Part shown: positions 1 through 5,115 of the stretch, in pieces | Layout of the letters: each line of letters starts with the position of its first letter | Position numbering within the stretch: position 1 is the first letter of the stretch | Assembly (NCBI GenBank): GCA_013151465.1 | Contig: JAADIF010000038.1 | Coordinates: forward strand, 5,772-10,886 | From: Microcaldota archaeon | GTDB taxonomy: Archaea; Aenigmatarchaeota; Aenigmatarchaeia; QMZP01; QMZT01 | Reading direction: 5' to 3' | Length of the DNA stretch: 5,115 nucleotides | The notes under the pieces: generated by a model | Database searches by the model: none | What the model saw: only the letters and a program-made list of their open reading frames with translations | Told to the model about the DNA's origin: nothing | Made by a program: the position numbers and the translations under genes

Positions 1-2027
1 GTTGCAAAAAGCCTTCTTACATCTTCCGGAATTTCCTCTATGTCGTGAAGAGATCCATTCTCTGCAACTTTTCTCATAAGCTCTTCTGAGAAAAATCCAC
101 GCTCTTTTGCAATTTTCTCAAATAGCGGATTTATCTCAAGCAGCTCTTCTCCTCCGAGGACATTCTTTCTTACGAAAACAACAGCAAATAAAGGCTCTAT
201 ACCGCTTGTCGTATTCGCTATTATACTTATTGTTCCTGTGGGTGCTATTGTTGTTATTGTGGCGTTTCTCATATTTTTGAACCCTCTTTTGTCCCAGACA
301 CTTCCTTTGAAATTCGGGAAGTTCCCCCTTTCTTCGCCAAGCTTCACAGACACATCTCTTCCTTTCTCTGAGATGGTTTTCATGATCCTCTCACCAAGAA
401 GAAGTGCTTCCTTTGACGCGTACGGTATTCCAAGTTTTATGAGAGTCTCTGCCCATCCCATCACTCCAAGACCTATTTTCCTGTTCGCTCTTGTCATAAA
501 TTCAATCTGCTTAATCGGATAATTGTTTGCGTCTATGACATTATCGAGGAAGTGGACAGCTTTCCTTGTTATGTCTTCGAGCTTGTCCCAATCAAATTCA
601 TATTTGTCATTTTTTCTGACAATGCACTTGGAAAGATTTATGCTTCCAAGGTTGCATGATTCGTATGGAAGAAGAGGCTGTTCACCGCACGGATTTGTTG
701 ATTCAACCTCTCCTATATGAGGTGTTTGGTTGTATCTATTTATCTCATCAATAAAAATGACACCGGGATCGCCTGTCTTCCACGCCTGATATATTATCAT
801 GTCCCATAATTGTTTTGCAGGTAACGTCTTTTCGACTGTTCCTTTTCTGGGATTTATCAGGTCAAAGTCTTTCTTTTTCGCAACGGCTTTCATGAATTCA
901 TCCGTAATTGCGACAGATATATTGAAATTTGTAAGGATTGTGTTTTCACTATTCTTGGCATTTATGAACTCGATTATATCCGGATGATCTATCCGAAGCA
1001 CTCCCATATTGGCTCCCCTGCGCTTGCCTCCCTGCTTTATGACTTCTGTTGCAATATCAAAGACGCGCATGAATGAAATAGGACCAGAGGCGACACCCAT
1101 TGTGCTTTTTACCATATCTCCGCGGGGCCTTAATCTGGAAAAACTAAAACCCGTCCCGCCGCCTGTTTGATGGATGATTGCAGTGAATTTGACAGCATCA
1201 AAGATGCTTGGGATGTTGTCCTGAACCGGCAGGACAAAACATGCGGAAAGTTGGCCTATATGAGTTCCGGCATTCATGAGCGTCGGGCTGTTTGGAACAA
1301 ACTCGAATTTCGACATTATTTCATAGAAATCATCTTCACTCTTCTCCACTTCATCCCATTTATGTTTAAGGATTTCGATGAGCTCTTTGAACGTCACTTT
1401 CATGTGCTTTTGTTTGTTGAGGTTGCTATATGCCCTCCACAACATTTTGAGATTATGTATATTAAGACCTATTTCAGAAACCATGCGCTCTTCAAGCTCA
1501 TTTTCCTGAGGGACTGGCTTAATTGTCTGCTGGCGGCTTGGATCATATACATAATCATGATAAAGGATATCCGCAAGCGATATATGGCGTGCTATTCTTC
1601 TGAAAAACTGCATTGTTGATTCTTTTATTGCCCCCTTTTCATCCTTTAACAGATATCTGGATTTTAGCACCTTTATAGAATTTATCGGAAGTTTGAGCTC
1701 ATCGTTTACTCCAAGTATATATTTTATCTCTCTGTCTTTTTTCCTTTCTTCCCTATATATGATATATGCCTTGGCCGTGGCAGCATGTCCGTTCTCTATG
1801 AGAACCTTCTCGACGATATCCTGTATCTGTTCAACCGTAGGCATCGTGTGTCCGTCGAACTTATCGTTTAGAACAATGGCAACCTTGTCTGCGAGCGTCT
1901 TTGCCAGTGCGAAGTCATCGCCTTCAACGGATTGCGCCGCCTTGAAAATGGCATTTGCAACCTTATTGACATCGAATTTTACTATCTTTCCGTTCCTTTT
2001 CTTGACAAACTTAACTTCCTTTTCCAT
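1..2027 (-). CDS. nrdJ: Adenosylcobalamin-dependent (class II) ribonucleoside reductase, C-terminus cut off by window edge
   Basis: Reading the minus strand from the ATG at 2027 gives 675 codons without a stop up to base 1. The enzyme would reduce ribonucleotides to deoxyribonucleotides in the cytoplasm using a B12-derived thiyl radical. An N-terminal ATP-cone (about residues 4-95, beginning VKFVKKRNGKIVKFD) is followed by the ten-stranded barrel. By analogy with Thermotoga maritima NrdJ, C447 in NPCGE is the thiyl-radical cysteine, N445 and E449 are its partners, and C263 (in SACFVLPV) with C458 (in ESCNLGS) are the redox pair. TGGGTGFSFSRLRP (288-301) and the phosphate-binding APTGTIS (595-601) also fit. 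The barrel end and the C-terminal cysteines lie outside the window. No intein interrupts the visible part. The gene follows nrdR by 31 nt and is probably cotranscribed. Start choice: GAGAGGGGAG lies 3 nt upstream of this ATG. An in-frame ATG at 2042 would add MRGEK. Class II is inferred from overall sequence character; family identity is secure. Confidence 0.95.
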   Translation of the reverse strand, partial: MEKEVKFVKKRNGKIVKFDVNKVANAIFKAAQSVEGDDFALAKTLADKVAIVLNDKFDGHTMPTVEQIQDIVEKVLIENGHAATAKAYIIYREERKKDREIKYILGVNDELKLPINSIKVLKSRYLLKDEKGAIKESTMQFFRRIARHISLADILYHDYVYDPSRQQTIKPVPQENELEERMVSEIGLNIHNLKMLWRAYSNLNKQKHMKVTFKELIEILKHKWDEVEKSEDDFYEIMSKFEFVPNSPTLMNAGTHIGQLSACFVLPVQDNIPSIFDAVKFTAIIHQTGGGTGFSFSRLRPRGDMVKSTMGVASGPISFMRVFDIATEVIKQGGKRRGANMGVLRIDHPDIIEFINAKNSENTILTNFNISVAITDEFMKAVAKKKDFDLINPRKGTVEKTLPAKQLWDMIIYQAWKTGDPGVIFIDEINRYNQTPHIGEVESTNPCGEQPLLPYESCNLGSINLSKCIVRKNDKYEFDWDKLEDITRKAVHFLDNVIDANNYPIKQIEFMTRANRKIGLGVMGWAETLIKLGIPYASKEALLLGERIMKTISEKGRDVSVKLGEERGNFPNFKGSVWDKRGFKNMRNATITTIAPTGTISIIANTTSGIEPLFAVVFVRKNVLGGEELLEINPLFEKIAKERGFFSEELMRKVAENGSLHDIEEIPEDVRRLFA

Positions 2028-2030
2028 TTT

Positions 2031-2040
2031 CTCCCCTCTC
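2031..2040 (-). promoter_or_regulatory. Ribosome binding site of nrdJ
   Basis: The purine run GAGAGGGGAG (minus strand) ends 3 nt before the ATG at 2027. It favours that start over the in-frame ATG at 2042, which has only AGGGGG at 2055-2060, 12 nt away and overlapping the nrdR stop codon. Confidence 0.55.
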
Positions 2041-2058
2041 ATTTTCTTCAAAAGCCCC

Positions 2059-2529
2059 CTACTTCGACTTCCTTCTTATCCTGGTTTTCAATTTCTCAAG
2101 TTCCTTCTCAAAGGAATCTATGTCCTCAAATTGTCTGTAGACACATGCAAAACGTATGTACGCAACATTATCTATCTTCTTAAGCCTCTTCATTATTATG
2201 TTTCCTATCTTCCTGCTTTCTATCTCATTTTTTTCCATTCGCATTATTTCATTTTCTACGTCATTTACAATCTTCTCGATAATCTCTCTGCTTATAGGCA
2301 ATTTCTCGCATGGCTTGATTATCGCCATTCTTACTTTTTCGATGTCGAATCTCTCTCTTCTTCCATCTTTTTTGACAACAGTCGGGAGATTCATCTCGAC
2401 CCGTTCATAAGTAGTGAAGCGTTTTTTGCACTTTATGCATTCGCGGCGTCTTCGTATGGTCTTAAAATCGCTGGAGTCTCTTTTGTCAACGACCTTCGTT
2501 TCACTGGATCCGCAGAAAGGGCATTTCAC
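2059..2529 (-). CDS. nrdR: Transcriptional repressor NrdR
   Basis: NrdR is a nucleotide-sensing repressor of ribonucleotide reductase genes. The 156-residue protein has an N-terminal zinc ribbon with C3, C6, C31 and C34. Its basic stretch IRRRRECIKCKKRFTTYERV is the family's DNA-binding signature. An ATP-cone (about residues 49-135, starting LPTVVKKDGRRERFD) follows, then a charged C-terminal tail. Family members are usually about 150 residues and begin MKCPFCG or similar. I therefore start at the GTG at 2529, which gives exactly MKCPFCGS. GAGGAG at 2540-2545 lies 10 nt upstream of it, a slightly long spacing. A longer reading from TTG at 2559 would add ten residues not typical of the family and would place this GAGGAG inside the gene. 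nrdJ begins 31 nt downstream, so repressor and probable target share an operon, which suggests autoregulation. Identity is secure; the exact start is likely but not proven. Confidence 0.95.
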   Translation of the reverse strand: MKCPFCGSSETKVVDKRDSSDFKTIRRRRECIKCKKRFTTYERVEMNLPTVVKKDGRRERFDIEKVRMAIIKPCEKLPISREIIEKIVNDVENEIMRMEKNEIESRKIGNIIMKRLKKIDNVAYIRFACVYRQFEDIDSFEKELEKLKTRIRRKSK

Positions 2530-2539
2530 ATTCTTCACA

Positions 2540-2545
2540 CTCCTC
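2540..2545 (-). promoter_or_regulatory. Ribosome binding site of nrdR
   Basis: GAGGAG on the minus strand lies 10 nt before the GTG at 2529. It is only 1 nt from the other in-frame GTG at 2538, which rules that start out. Confidence 0.5.
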
Positions 2546-2581
2546 GAGATATGGCGCAATCCGCCTACTTGAGTTGTTCAG

Positions 2582-2598
2582 GCCGGTTTATCACCGGC
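2582..2598. repeat. Hairpin/inverted repeat in the presumed nrdR leader
   Basis: GCCGGT at 2582-2587 and ACCGGC at 2593-2598 are perfect 6-bp arms around the 5-nt loop TTATC. The GC-rich arms stand out in an AT-rich intergenic region. If nrdR transcription starts near 2630-2650, this would fold in the mRNA leader about 50 nt before the GTG start. It could be a leader structure or a dyad binding site. No T-tract follows on either strand, so it is not an intrinsic terminator. Confidence 0.6.
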
Positions 2599-2611
2599 AC
2601 GATGCAAATAA

Positions 2612-2621
2612 CAATATATTG
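2612..2621. promoter_or_regulatory. Putative NrdR box 1 (operator)
   Basis: CAATATATTG is a perfect 10-bp palindrome. It fits every position of the core of the bacterial NrdR-box consensus (C-w-A-t-A-T-a-T-w-G). The flanking bases (taa, gtg) match the full 16-bp consensus poorly. It lies about 80 bp upstream of the nrdR start and 32 bp from a second similar site, the spacing expected of paired NrdR boxes. The assignment is inference from motif, spacing and the adjacent nrdR. Confidence 0.55.
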
Positions 2622-2643
2622 GTGGTCAAGTATCAGAGAACCA

Positions 2644-2653
2644 CAACTTATTG
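2644..2653. promoter_or_regulatory. Putative NrdR box 2 (operator)
   Basis: CAACTTATTG keeps the outer CAA and TTG of the palindrome and matches 8 of 10 core NrdR-box positions. Its start is exactly 32 bp, about three helical turns, from box 1. It overlaps or abuts the expected transcription start of nrdR, about 25 bp below the TATA element at 2670-2676, a position suited to repression. The inner arms GTGGT (2622-2626) and ACCAC (2640-2644) extend the dyad symmetry between the two boxes. Confidence 0.5.
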
Positions 2654-2669
2654 TATATTATTCTTTTTC

Positions 2670-2676
2670 ATTTATA
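2670..2676 (-). promoter_or_regulatory. TATA box of the nrdR-nrdJ promoter
   Basis: TATAAAT on the minus strand would place transcription start near 2645, inside putative NrdR box 2. A second candidate, TAATATAC at about 2654-2661, would start transcription between the two boxes. Either choice leaves the boxes over the promoter. The call assumes an archaeal host. Confidence 0.4.
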
Positions 2677-2750
2677 TTCATATCTTTCATACTTTCTGTA
2701 TGTTATGACTTCTATTTTAGAAATTCTATTATCCGGAAAGAAATTCAACA

Positions 2751-2758
2751 TTTAATAT
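2751..2758 (+). promoter_or_regulatory. TATA-like element of the phosphatase gene
   Basis: TTTAATAT lies about 25-30 bp upstream of a start near 2780-2788. This would give a leaderless or nearly leaderless transcript for the ATG at 2788, a common arrangement in archaea. No good Shine-Dalgarno sequence sits at the right distance from that ATG. Confidence 0.35.
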
Positions 2759-2787
2759 TTTTATGGATGGAGAGCAAAAATAAGGTT

Positions 2788-3570
2788 ATGCAGACAATAG
2801 TTTTCACAGACCTTGATGGGGCTATGCTTGATGAGGGTTATTCTTATGATGCTGTAAAAGAATCTGTCGCAAAATTAAAAGAAAGGAAGATACCGATAGT
2901 TATTTGTACAAGCAAGACAAGAGCCGAAATAGAAATATATACGAATGAACTGGGTATAGGAGATCCTTTCATATCGGAAAATGGGGGTGCTATATTCATC
3001 CCTAAAGGATATTTCGATTTCGATTTCGACTTCACGAAAGAGGACGGGAGATATTGTATAATAGAGTTGGGGACGCCGACAGAAAAGCTCATAGAAGTTC
3101 TTGGGAAAATAAAGAAGTATTATAGGATAAAATCTTTTCATGATATGACGGATGAAGAACTTTCGCATGATGCAGCACTGCCGCTTGAAAGGGCCAAAAA
3201 AGCAAAACTTCGTGAATATGATGAGGCGTTCAAGATTCTGGATGTCGGTGCTGAAGATGTAATAAAGCAGGTCATAAACGAGGCAAAACTTCAGTTTGTA
3301 AGAGGAACGCGCTATTGGCATATCCACGGCGACAACGACAAGGGAAAGGCCGTGCGCATATTATGCAATCTTTTCAGAAGGAAATACGGAGATATAAAGA
3401 CCATAGCGATAGGAGAGTCTCCGAACGATTTTCCTATGCTGGATGCTGTCGATAGACCATATCTTGTCAGGCGCTTTGACAACGCTTTCACAAGCGAGAA
3501 GTATATAAAAGCGTGGGGAATAGGTCCTGATGGATGGGTATATGCGATAAAAGAGGAGATTAATCTTTGA
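2788..3570 (+). CDS. mpgP: HAD-IIB phosphatase, mannosyl-3-phosphoglycerate phosphatase family
   Basis: Family members dephosphorylate mannosyl-3-phosphoglycerate (or the glucosyl form) to give the compatible solute mannosylglycerate (or glucosylglycerate) in the cytoplasm. The 260-residue protein has HAD motif I FTDLDGAML (nucleophile D8, acid/base D10), motif II around CTSKTR (40-45), SENGGAIF (63-70), the family-typical block SHDAALPLERAKKAKLREYD, motif III in GDNDKGKA (181-188) and motif IV GESPNDFPML (209-218). Two conservative oddities are A12 where DxDGT is usual and E210 where GDSPND is usual. No synthase gene is visible nearby. The reading frame stays open upstream to 1693, but that stretch is antisense to nrdR and nrdJ and is not coding. 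An in-frame ATG at 2767 would add seven polar residues. I prefer 2788 because the first beta strand starts directly after it and the TATA-like element at 2751 fits. Family is firm; the exact sugar substrate is uncertain. Confidence 0.85.
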   Translation: MQTIVFTDLDGAMLDEGYSYDAVKESVAKLKERKIPIVICTSKTRAEIEIYTNELGIGDPFISENGGAIFIPKGYFDFDFDFTKEDGRYCIIELGTPTEKLIEVLGKIKKYYRIKSFHDMTDEELSHDAALPLERAKKAKLREYDEAFKILDVGAEDVIKQVINEAKLQFVRGTRYWHIHGDNDKGKAVRILCNLFRRKYGDIKTIAIGESPNDFPMLDAVDRPYLVRRFDNAFTSEKYIKAWGIGPDGWVYAIKEEINL

Positions 3571-3582
3571 TTTACGTTTTTT
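3571..3582 (+). terminator. Oligo-T terminator after the phosphatase gene
   Basis: TTTACGTTTTTT follows the stop codon directly. It ends in six Ts without a stem, which is the usual archaeal form of terminator. Confidence 0.4.
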
Positions 3583-3603
3583 GCCTGAATAGTCAGTAAT
3601 TCT

Positions 3604-3632
3604 TTTTATACGATTCGAACTAATTCTTATAC
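3604..3632 (+). promoter_or_regulatory. Promoter region of the membrane-protein gene
   Basis: The 104-bp gap before the membrane-protein gene holds two TATA-like elements, TTTTATA at 3604-3610 and CTTATAC at 3626-3632. The first predicts a start near 3632 and a 40-nt leader. The second predicts a start near 3650-3655 and a leader of about 20-25 nt that carries the Shine-Dalgarno sequence. I cannot choose between them from sequence. Confidence 0.4.
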
Positions 3633-3661
3633 ATCATAGGTTCATCTATGCGAAAGACAGC

Positions 3662-3669
3662 GGGGGTGA
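3662..3669 (+). promoter_or_regulatory. Shine-Dalgarno sequence that decides the membrane-protein start
   Basis: GGGGGTGA matches the ideal GGAGGTGA at 7 of 8 positions and lies 5 nt before the ATG at 3675. This favours 3675 over the in-frame ATG at 3648, which has no such site. Confidence 0.65.
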
Positions 3670-3674
3670 GAAAT

Positions 3675-4364
3675 ATGGCATTTGATCTGGTGGCACAGAT
3701 AGGATTGATTCTTCAGAATAGCATAATGAATTTCTGGGAAAGTTTCATCTCATGGTTTCCTGGGCTTGTTGCCGCCTTAATAGTAATAATATTTGGATGG
3801 ATAATAGCGAGCGTAATAGGCGGTCTGAGCACGAAAATCCTGCACAGGGCAAAACTTGACTACTGGATAAAAACAAGAAATCTGAAAGACGCGTTATATG
3901 GAAAGGACTTGTCATCAATACTTGGTTCTCTTGTCAAATGGTACATCATCGTAGTCTTCCTGAGCGAAGCGGCATCACTTGTAAAGCTTACAGCCTTATC
4001 GACGATAGTGACGGCAGTCGTACTTTATCTGCCGACCCTTATAGGGGCTGCGCTTGTCGTCCTCATGGGACTGCTATTCGGCGAATATGTAAAAAATGAA
4101 GCTCTTGACATGGAGATGTCACATAGAGAACTCTTCGGGAATGTGGGTAAATGGCTTATTGTGTATTTTGCACTTGTCATAGGTCTTCAGACAGCAGGAT
4201 TCGAGGTAAACATACTGCTTGATGCCTTCCGTATAGGATTTTCATCTCTTGCAATAACAGTAGCAATAATAATCGGTCTTGGGTTCGGTCTTGCATTTAA
4301 GGACGATATAGAAAAATATGCAAAGGACTTTCGGAAGGAGATAAAGAAGACAAAAAAGAAGTAA
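3675..4364 (+). CDS. Five-helix membrane protein with repeated MscS-type conserved TM helix
   Basis: The 229-residue protein has five hydrophobic segments, at about residues 29-56, 83-103, 109-136, 155-176 and 187-208. It ends in a soluble, lysine-rich tail (KEIKKTKKK). Segments 1 and 3 resemble each other (FPGLVAALIVIIFGWIIASVIG and LPTLIGAALVVLMGLLFGEYV, each followed by a short charged stretch), which suggests an internal duplication of the 'conserved TM helix' unit. The last segment ends GLGFGLAFKDD, a motif typical of small-conductance mechanosensitive channel-like proteins. The beta domain and cytoplasmic vestibule of true MscS are absent, so channel activity is not shown. It may be a minimal or accessory TM-helix protein. 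It probably sits in the cytoplasmic membrane with the basic tail inside. The gene has its own promoter region. Starting at ATG 3648 would add MRKTAGVRN. Membrane location is certain; function is not. Confidence 0.8.
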   Translation: MAFDLVAQIGLILQNSIMNFWESFISWFPGLVAALIVIIFGWIIASVIGGLSTKILHRAKLDYWIKTRNLKDALYGKDLSSILGSLVKWYIIVVFLSEAASLVKLTALSTIVTAVVLYLPTLIGAALVVLMGLLFGEYVKNEALDMEMSHRELFGNVGKWLIVYFALVIGLQTAGFEVNILLDAFRIGFSSLAITVAIIIGLGFGLAFKDDIEKYAKDFRKEIKKTKKK

Positions 4365-4382
4365 CCAACCTCTTCTTCTTTA
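4345..4382. terminator. Shared terminator region between convergent genes
   Basis: The two stop codons are 15 bp apart. On the plus strand the pyrimidine run CTCTTCTTCTTTATTC follows the membrane-protein stop. On the minus strand a six-T run and further T-rich sequence (complement of 4342-4360) lie just past the glycosylase stop, inside the membrane-protein gene. The arms AAAGAAG (4355-4361) and CTTCTTT (4375-4381) can pair as a weak hairpin. It is probably a bidirectional T-rich terminator. Confidence 0.4.
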
Positions 4383-5030
4383 TTCATTTACCAATTTCCT
4401 GCATATATCCGTTAGTGGGCATCCGTTGCATGAAGGTTTCTTTTTGCAGAATCCTTTCGAGAGTTCGACTATGAGTGCATGATATTCTTTATATATTCTG
4501 ACATCCGGGGGCAGATTGCTCTCGAAAAGATGTCTTATTTCTTCATAGCTTTCAAGTCTACCAATGCCTACTCTTTTAAGAAGACGTCTGGTATATGCAT
4601 CAACAACAAAGAAGGGCAGGTCACCTGCATACAGAAGAATAGAATCTGCTGTTTCGGGCCCTATCCCATTCTGCATGAGGATAATATCCCTGAGTTTCTC
4701 TGGTTTTGTTTTGAACATACTTTCTATGCTCCCGAAATTATCCAGAATGAAGCTGCAGAAGGATTGAAGACGCTCGGCTTTCTGTCTATAGAAGCCGCTG
4801 GGTTTTATCAGTTCTTCAAGCTCACTTCTTTTCATATGAACAATAGAATTTATGTTAAGTTTTCCTACGTTCTTTAGATTTGAGATAGCCTTTTCAACAT
4901 TCTTCCAATTGGTATTCTGTGTAAGAATTGCACCGACTATGACTTCAAATCGTGTTCCTGCGGGCCACCAGTTCTGGTTTCCGTAATGCGACAGCAGCTT
5001 GTTGTATATGCGGATAAGCATACTCTTCAT
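4380..5030 (-). CDS. HhH-GPD DNA glycosylase, endonuclease III-related (MagIII/COG2231 type) with Fe-S cluster
   Basis: This enzyme would remove damaged bases, probably alkylated purines such as 3-methyladenine, in base-excision repair. The 216-residue protein opens with the family hallmark WWPAGTRFEVIVGAILTQNT (21-40). It carries a helix-hairpin-helix at about 112-134 with NGIGPETAD, and the catalytic aspartate D144 in FVVDAYTRRLL. The C-terminus has four cysteines (C195, C201, C204, C210; spacing 5-2-5) that should bind a 4Fe-4S cluster. E126 sits where endonuclease III has its catalytic lysine (GVGRKTA), so this is predicted to be a monofunctional glycosylase without lyase activity. I start at ATG 5030 because AGGA (5036-5039) lies 5 nt upstream and the length then fits the family. 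The frame stays open to the right edge, with a GTG at 5081, but that extension is polar, unlike the family, and overlaps the upstream gene. The exact lesion specificity is not readable. Confidence 0.88.
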   Translation of the reverse strand: MKSMLIRIYNKLLSHYGNQNWWPAGTRFEVIVGAILTQNTNWKNVEKAISNLKNVGKLNINSIVHMKRSELEELIKPSGFYRQKAERLQSFCSFILDNFGSIESMFKTKPEKLRDIILMQNGIGPETADSILLYAGDLPFFVVDAYTRRLLKRVGIGRLESYEEIRHLFESNLPPDVRIYKEYHALIVELSKGFCKKKPSCNGCPLTDICRKLVNE

Positions 5031-5032
5031 AT

Positions 5033-5115
5033 CTATCCTATCCTTCTCTTGTCTACGCGTTTTGCTATGGGCAGCATGCACGCGCCGACAATTATAAACG
5101 ATATGAGCGTATAGA
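5033..5115 (-). CDS. C-terminal end of an unidentified membrane protein, cut by window edge
   Basis: The minus-strand frame entering at the right edge is open for 26 codons and ends at TAG (5035-5033). Its product ends in a hydrophobic helix (about YTLISFIIVGACMLPIA) followed by a strongly basic tail (KRVDKRRIG). This is the usual form of a last membrane helix with a cytoplasmic positive end, as in many permeases. The stop lies 2 nt before the ATG of the glycosylase gene, and the last codons supply that gene's AGGA ribosome binding site. This is typical of tightly packed cotranscribed genes. Too little is visible to name a family, and a chance open frame cannot be excluded. Confidence 0.55.
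   Translation of the reverse strand, partial: YTLISFIIVGACMLPIAKRVDKRRIG

Noticed and set aside
238..1619. Plus-strand open frames of 62-150 codons
   Set aside because: All lie antisense to the nrdJ coding frame, which is continuous and carries full family motifs; their products show no recognisable domains.
1..2027. Intein in the reductase gene, common in archaeal nrdJ
   Set aside because: The barrel motifs follow one another without any large insertion in the visible 675 residues; the unseen C-terminus cannot be judged.
2530..2700. Possible cobalamin riboswitch ahead of the B12-dependent reductase operon
   Set aside because: The leader is too short, and I see no B12 box or conserved core; only a simple 6-bp hairpin is present.
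1693..2787. Long open plus-strand stretch in frame with and upstream of the phosphatase (apparent 625-residue protein)
   Set aside because: It is antisense to nrdR and nrdJ, its product is a low-complexity Ser/Phe/Leu-rich chain with no domain, and the phosphatase fold begins only at 2788.
2875..3327. Minus-strand open frame of 150 codons
   Set aside because: It is antisense to the phosphatase gene, whose plus-strand motifs are clear.
5091..5100. TATA-like TTTATAAT (minus strand) as a promoter for the glycosylase gene
   Set aside because: It could place a start near 5070 and so fits loosely, but it lies within the probable upstream coding frame; I judge cotranscription at least as likely and do not list it.

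Overview
The window looks archaeal, with about 40% G+C by eye. The evidence is a preference for ATA and AGA/AGG codons, TATA-like elements about 25 bp ahead of likely transcript starts, oligo-T stretches after genes, and a gene set (B12-dependent ribonucleotide reductase, mannosyl-3-phosphoglycerate phosphatase family, MagIII/COG2231-type DNA glycosylase, a small TM-helix membrane protein) often seen in archaea and thermophiles. The presence of nrdR, which is commoner in bacteria, keeps a bacterial source possible. I cannot assign a lineage.

Layout: positions 1-2529 hold a leftward operon, nrdR followed by nrdJ. nrdJ runs off the left edge. It is open from its start codon to base 1, so a search that requires a stop codon inside the window misses it. 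Positions 2530-2787 are a divergent intergenic region with two palindromic boxes exactly 32 bp apart, which I read as NrdR operators over the nrdR promoter, plus a strong hairpin in the presumed nrdR leader. Rightward from 2788 is a HAD phosphatase of the mannosyl-3-phosphoglycerate phosphatase family. After a 104-bp gap with its own promoter elements comes a five-helix membrane protein with two copies of the conserved TM helix of MscS-like proteins (3675-4364). It converges, with only 15 bp between stops, on a leftward DNA glycosylase gene (4380-5030). Two bases ahead of that gene lies the stop codon of another leftward gene, of which only a hydrophobic C-terminus is visible (5033-5115).

How the genes fit together: nrdR and nrdJ form a self-contained dNTP-supply module. 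NrdR and NrdJ both carry an ATP-cone nucleotide sensor, so dNTP/ATP balance can be read at both transcription and enzyme level. The other genes (compatible-solute type phosphatase, membrane protein, base-excision repair glycosylase) have plausible stress or housekeeping roles but no evident functional link to that module. No mobile element, CRISPR array, tRNA or rRNA was seen, and I found no clearly novel defence or metabolic system. The most interesting feature is the paired operator upstream of nrdR.
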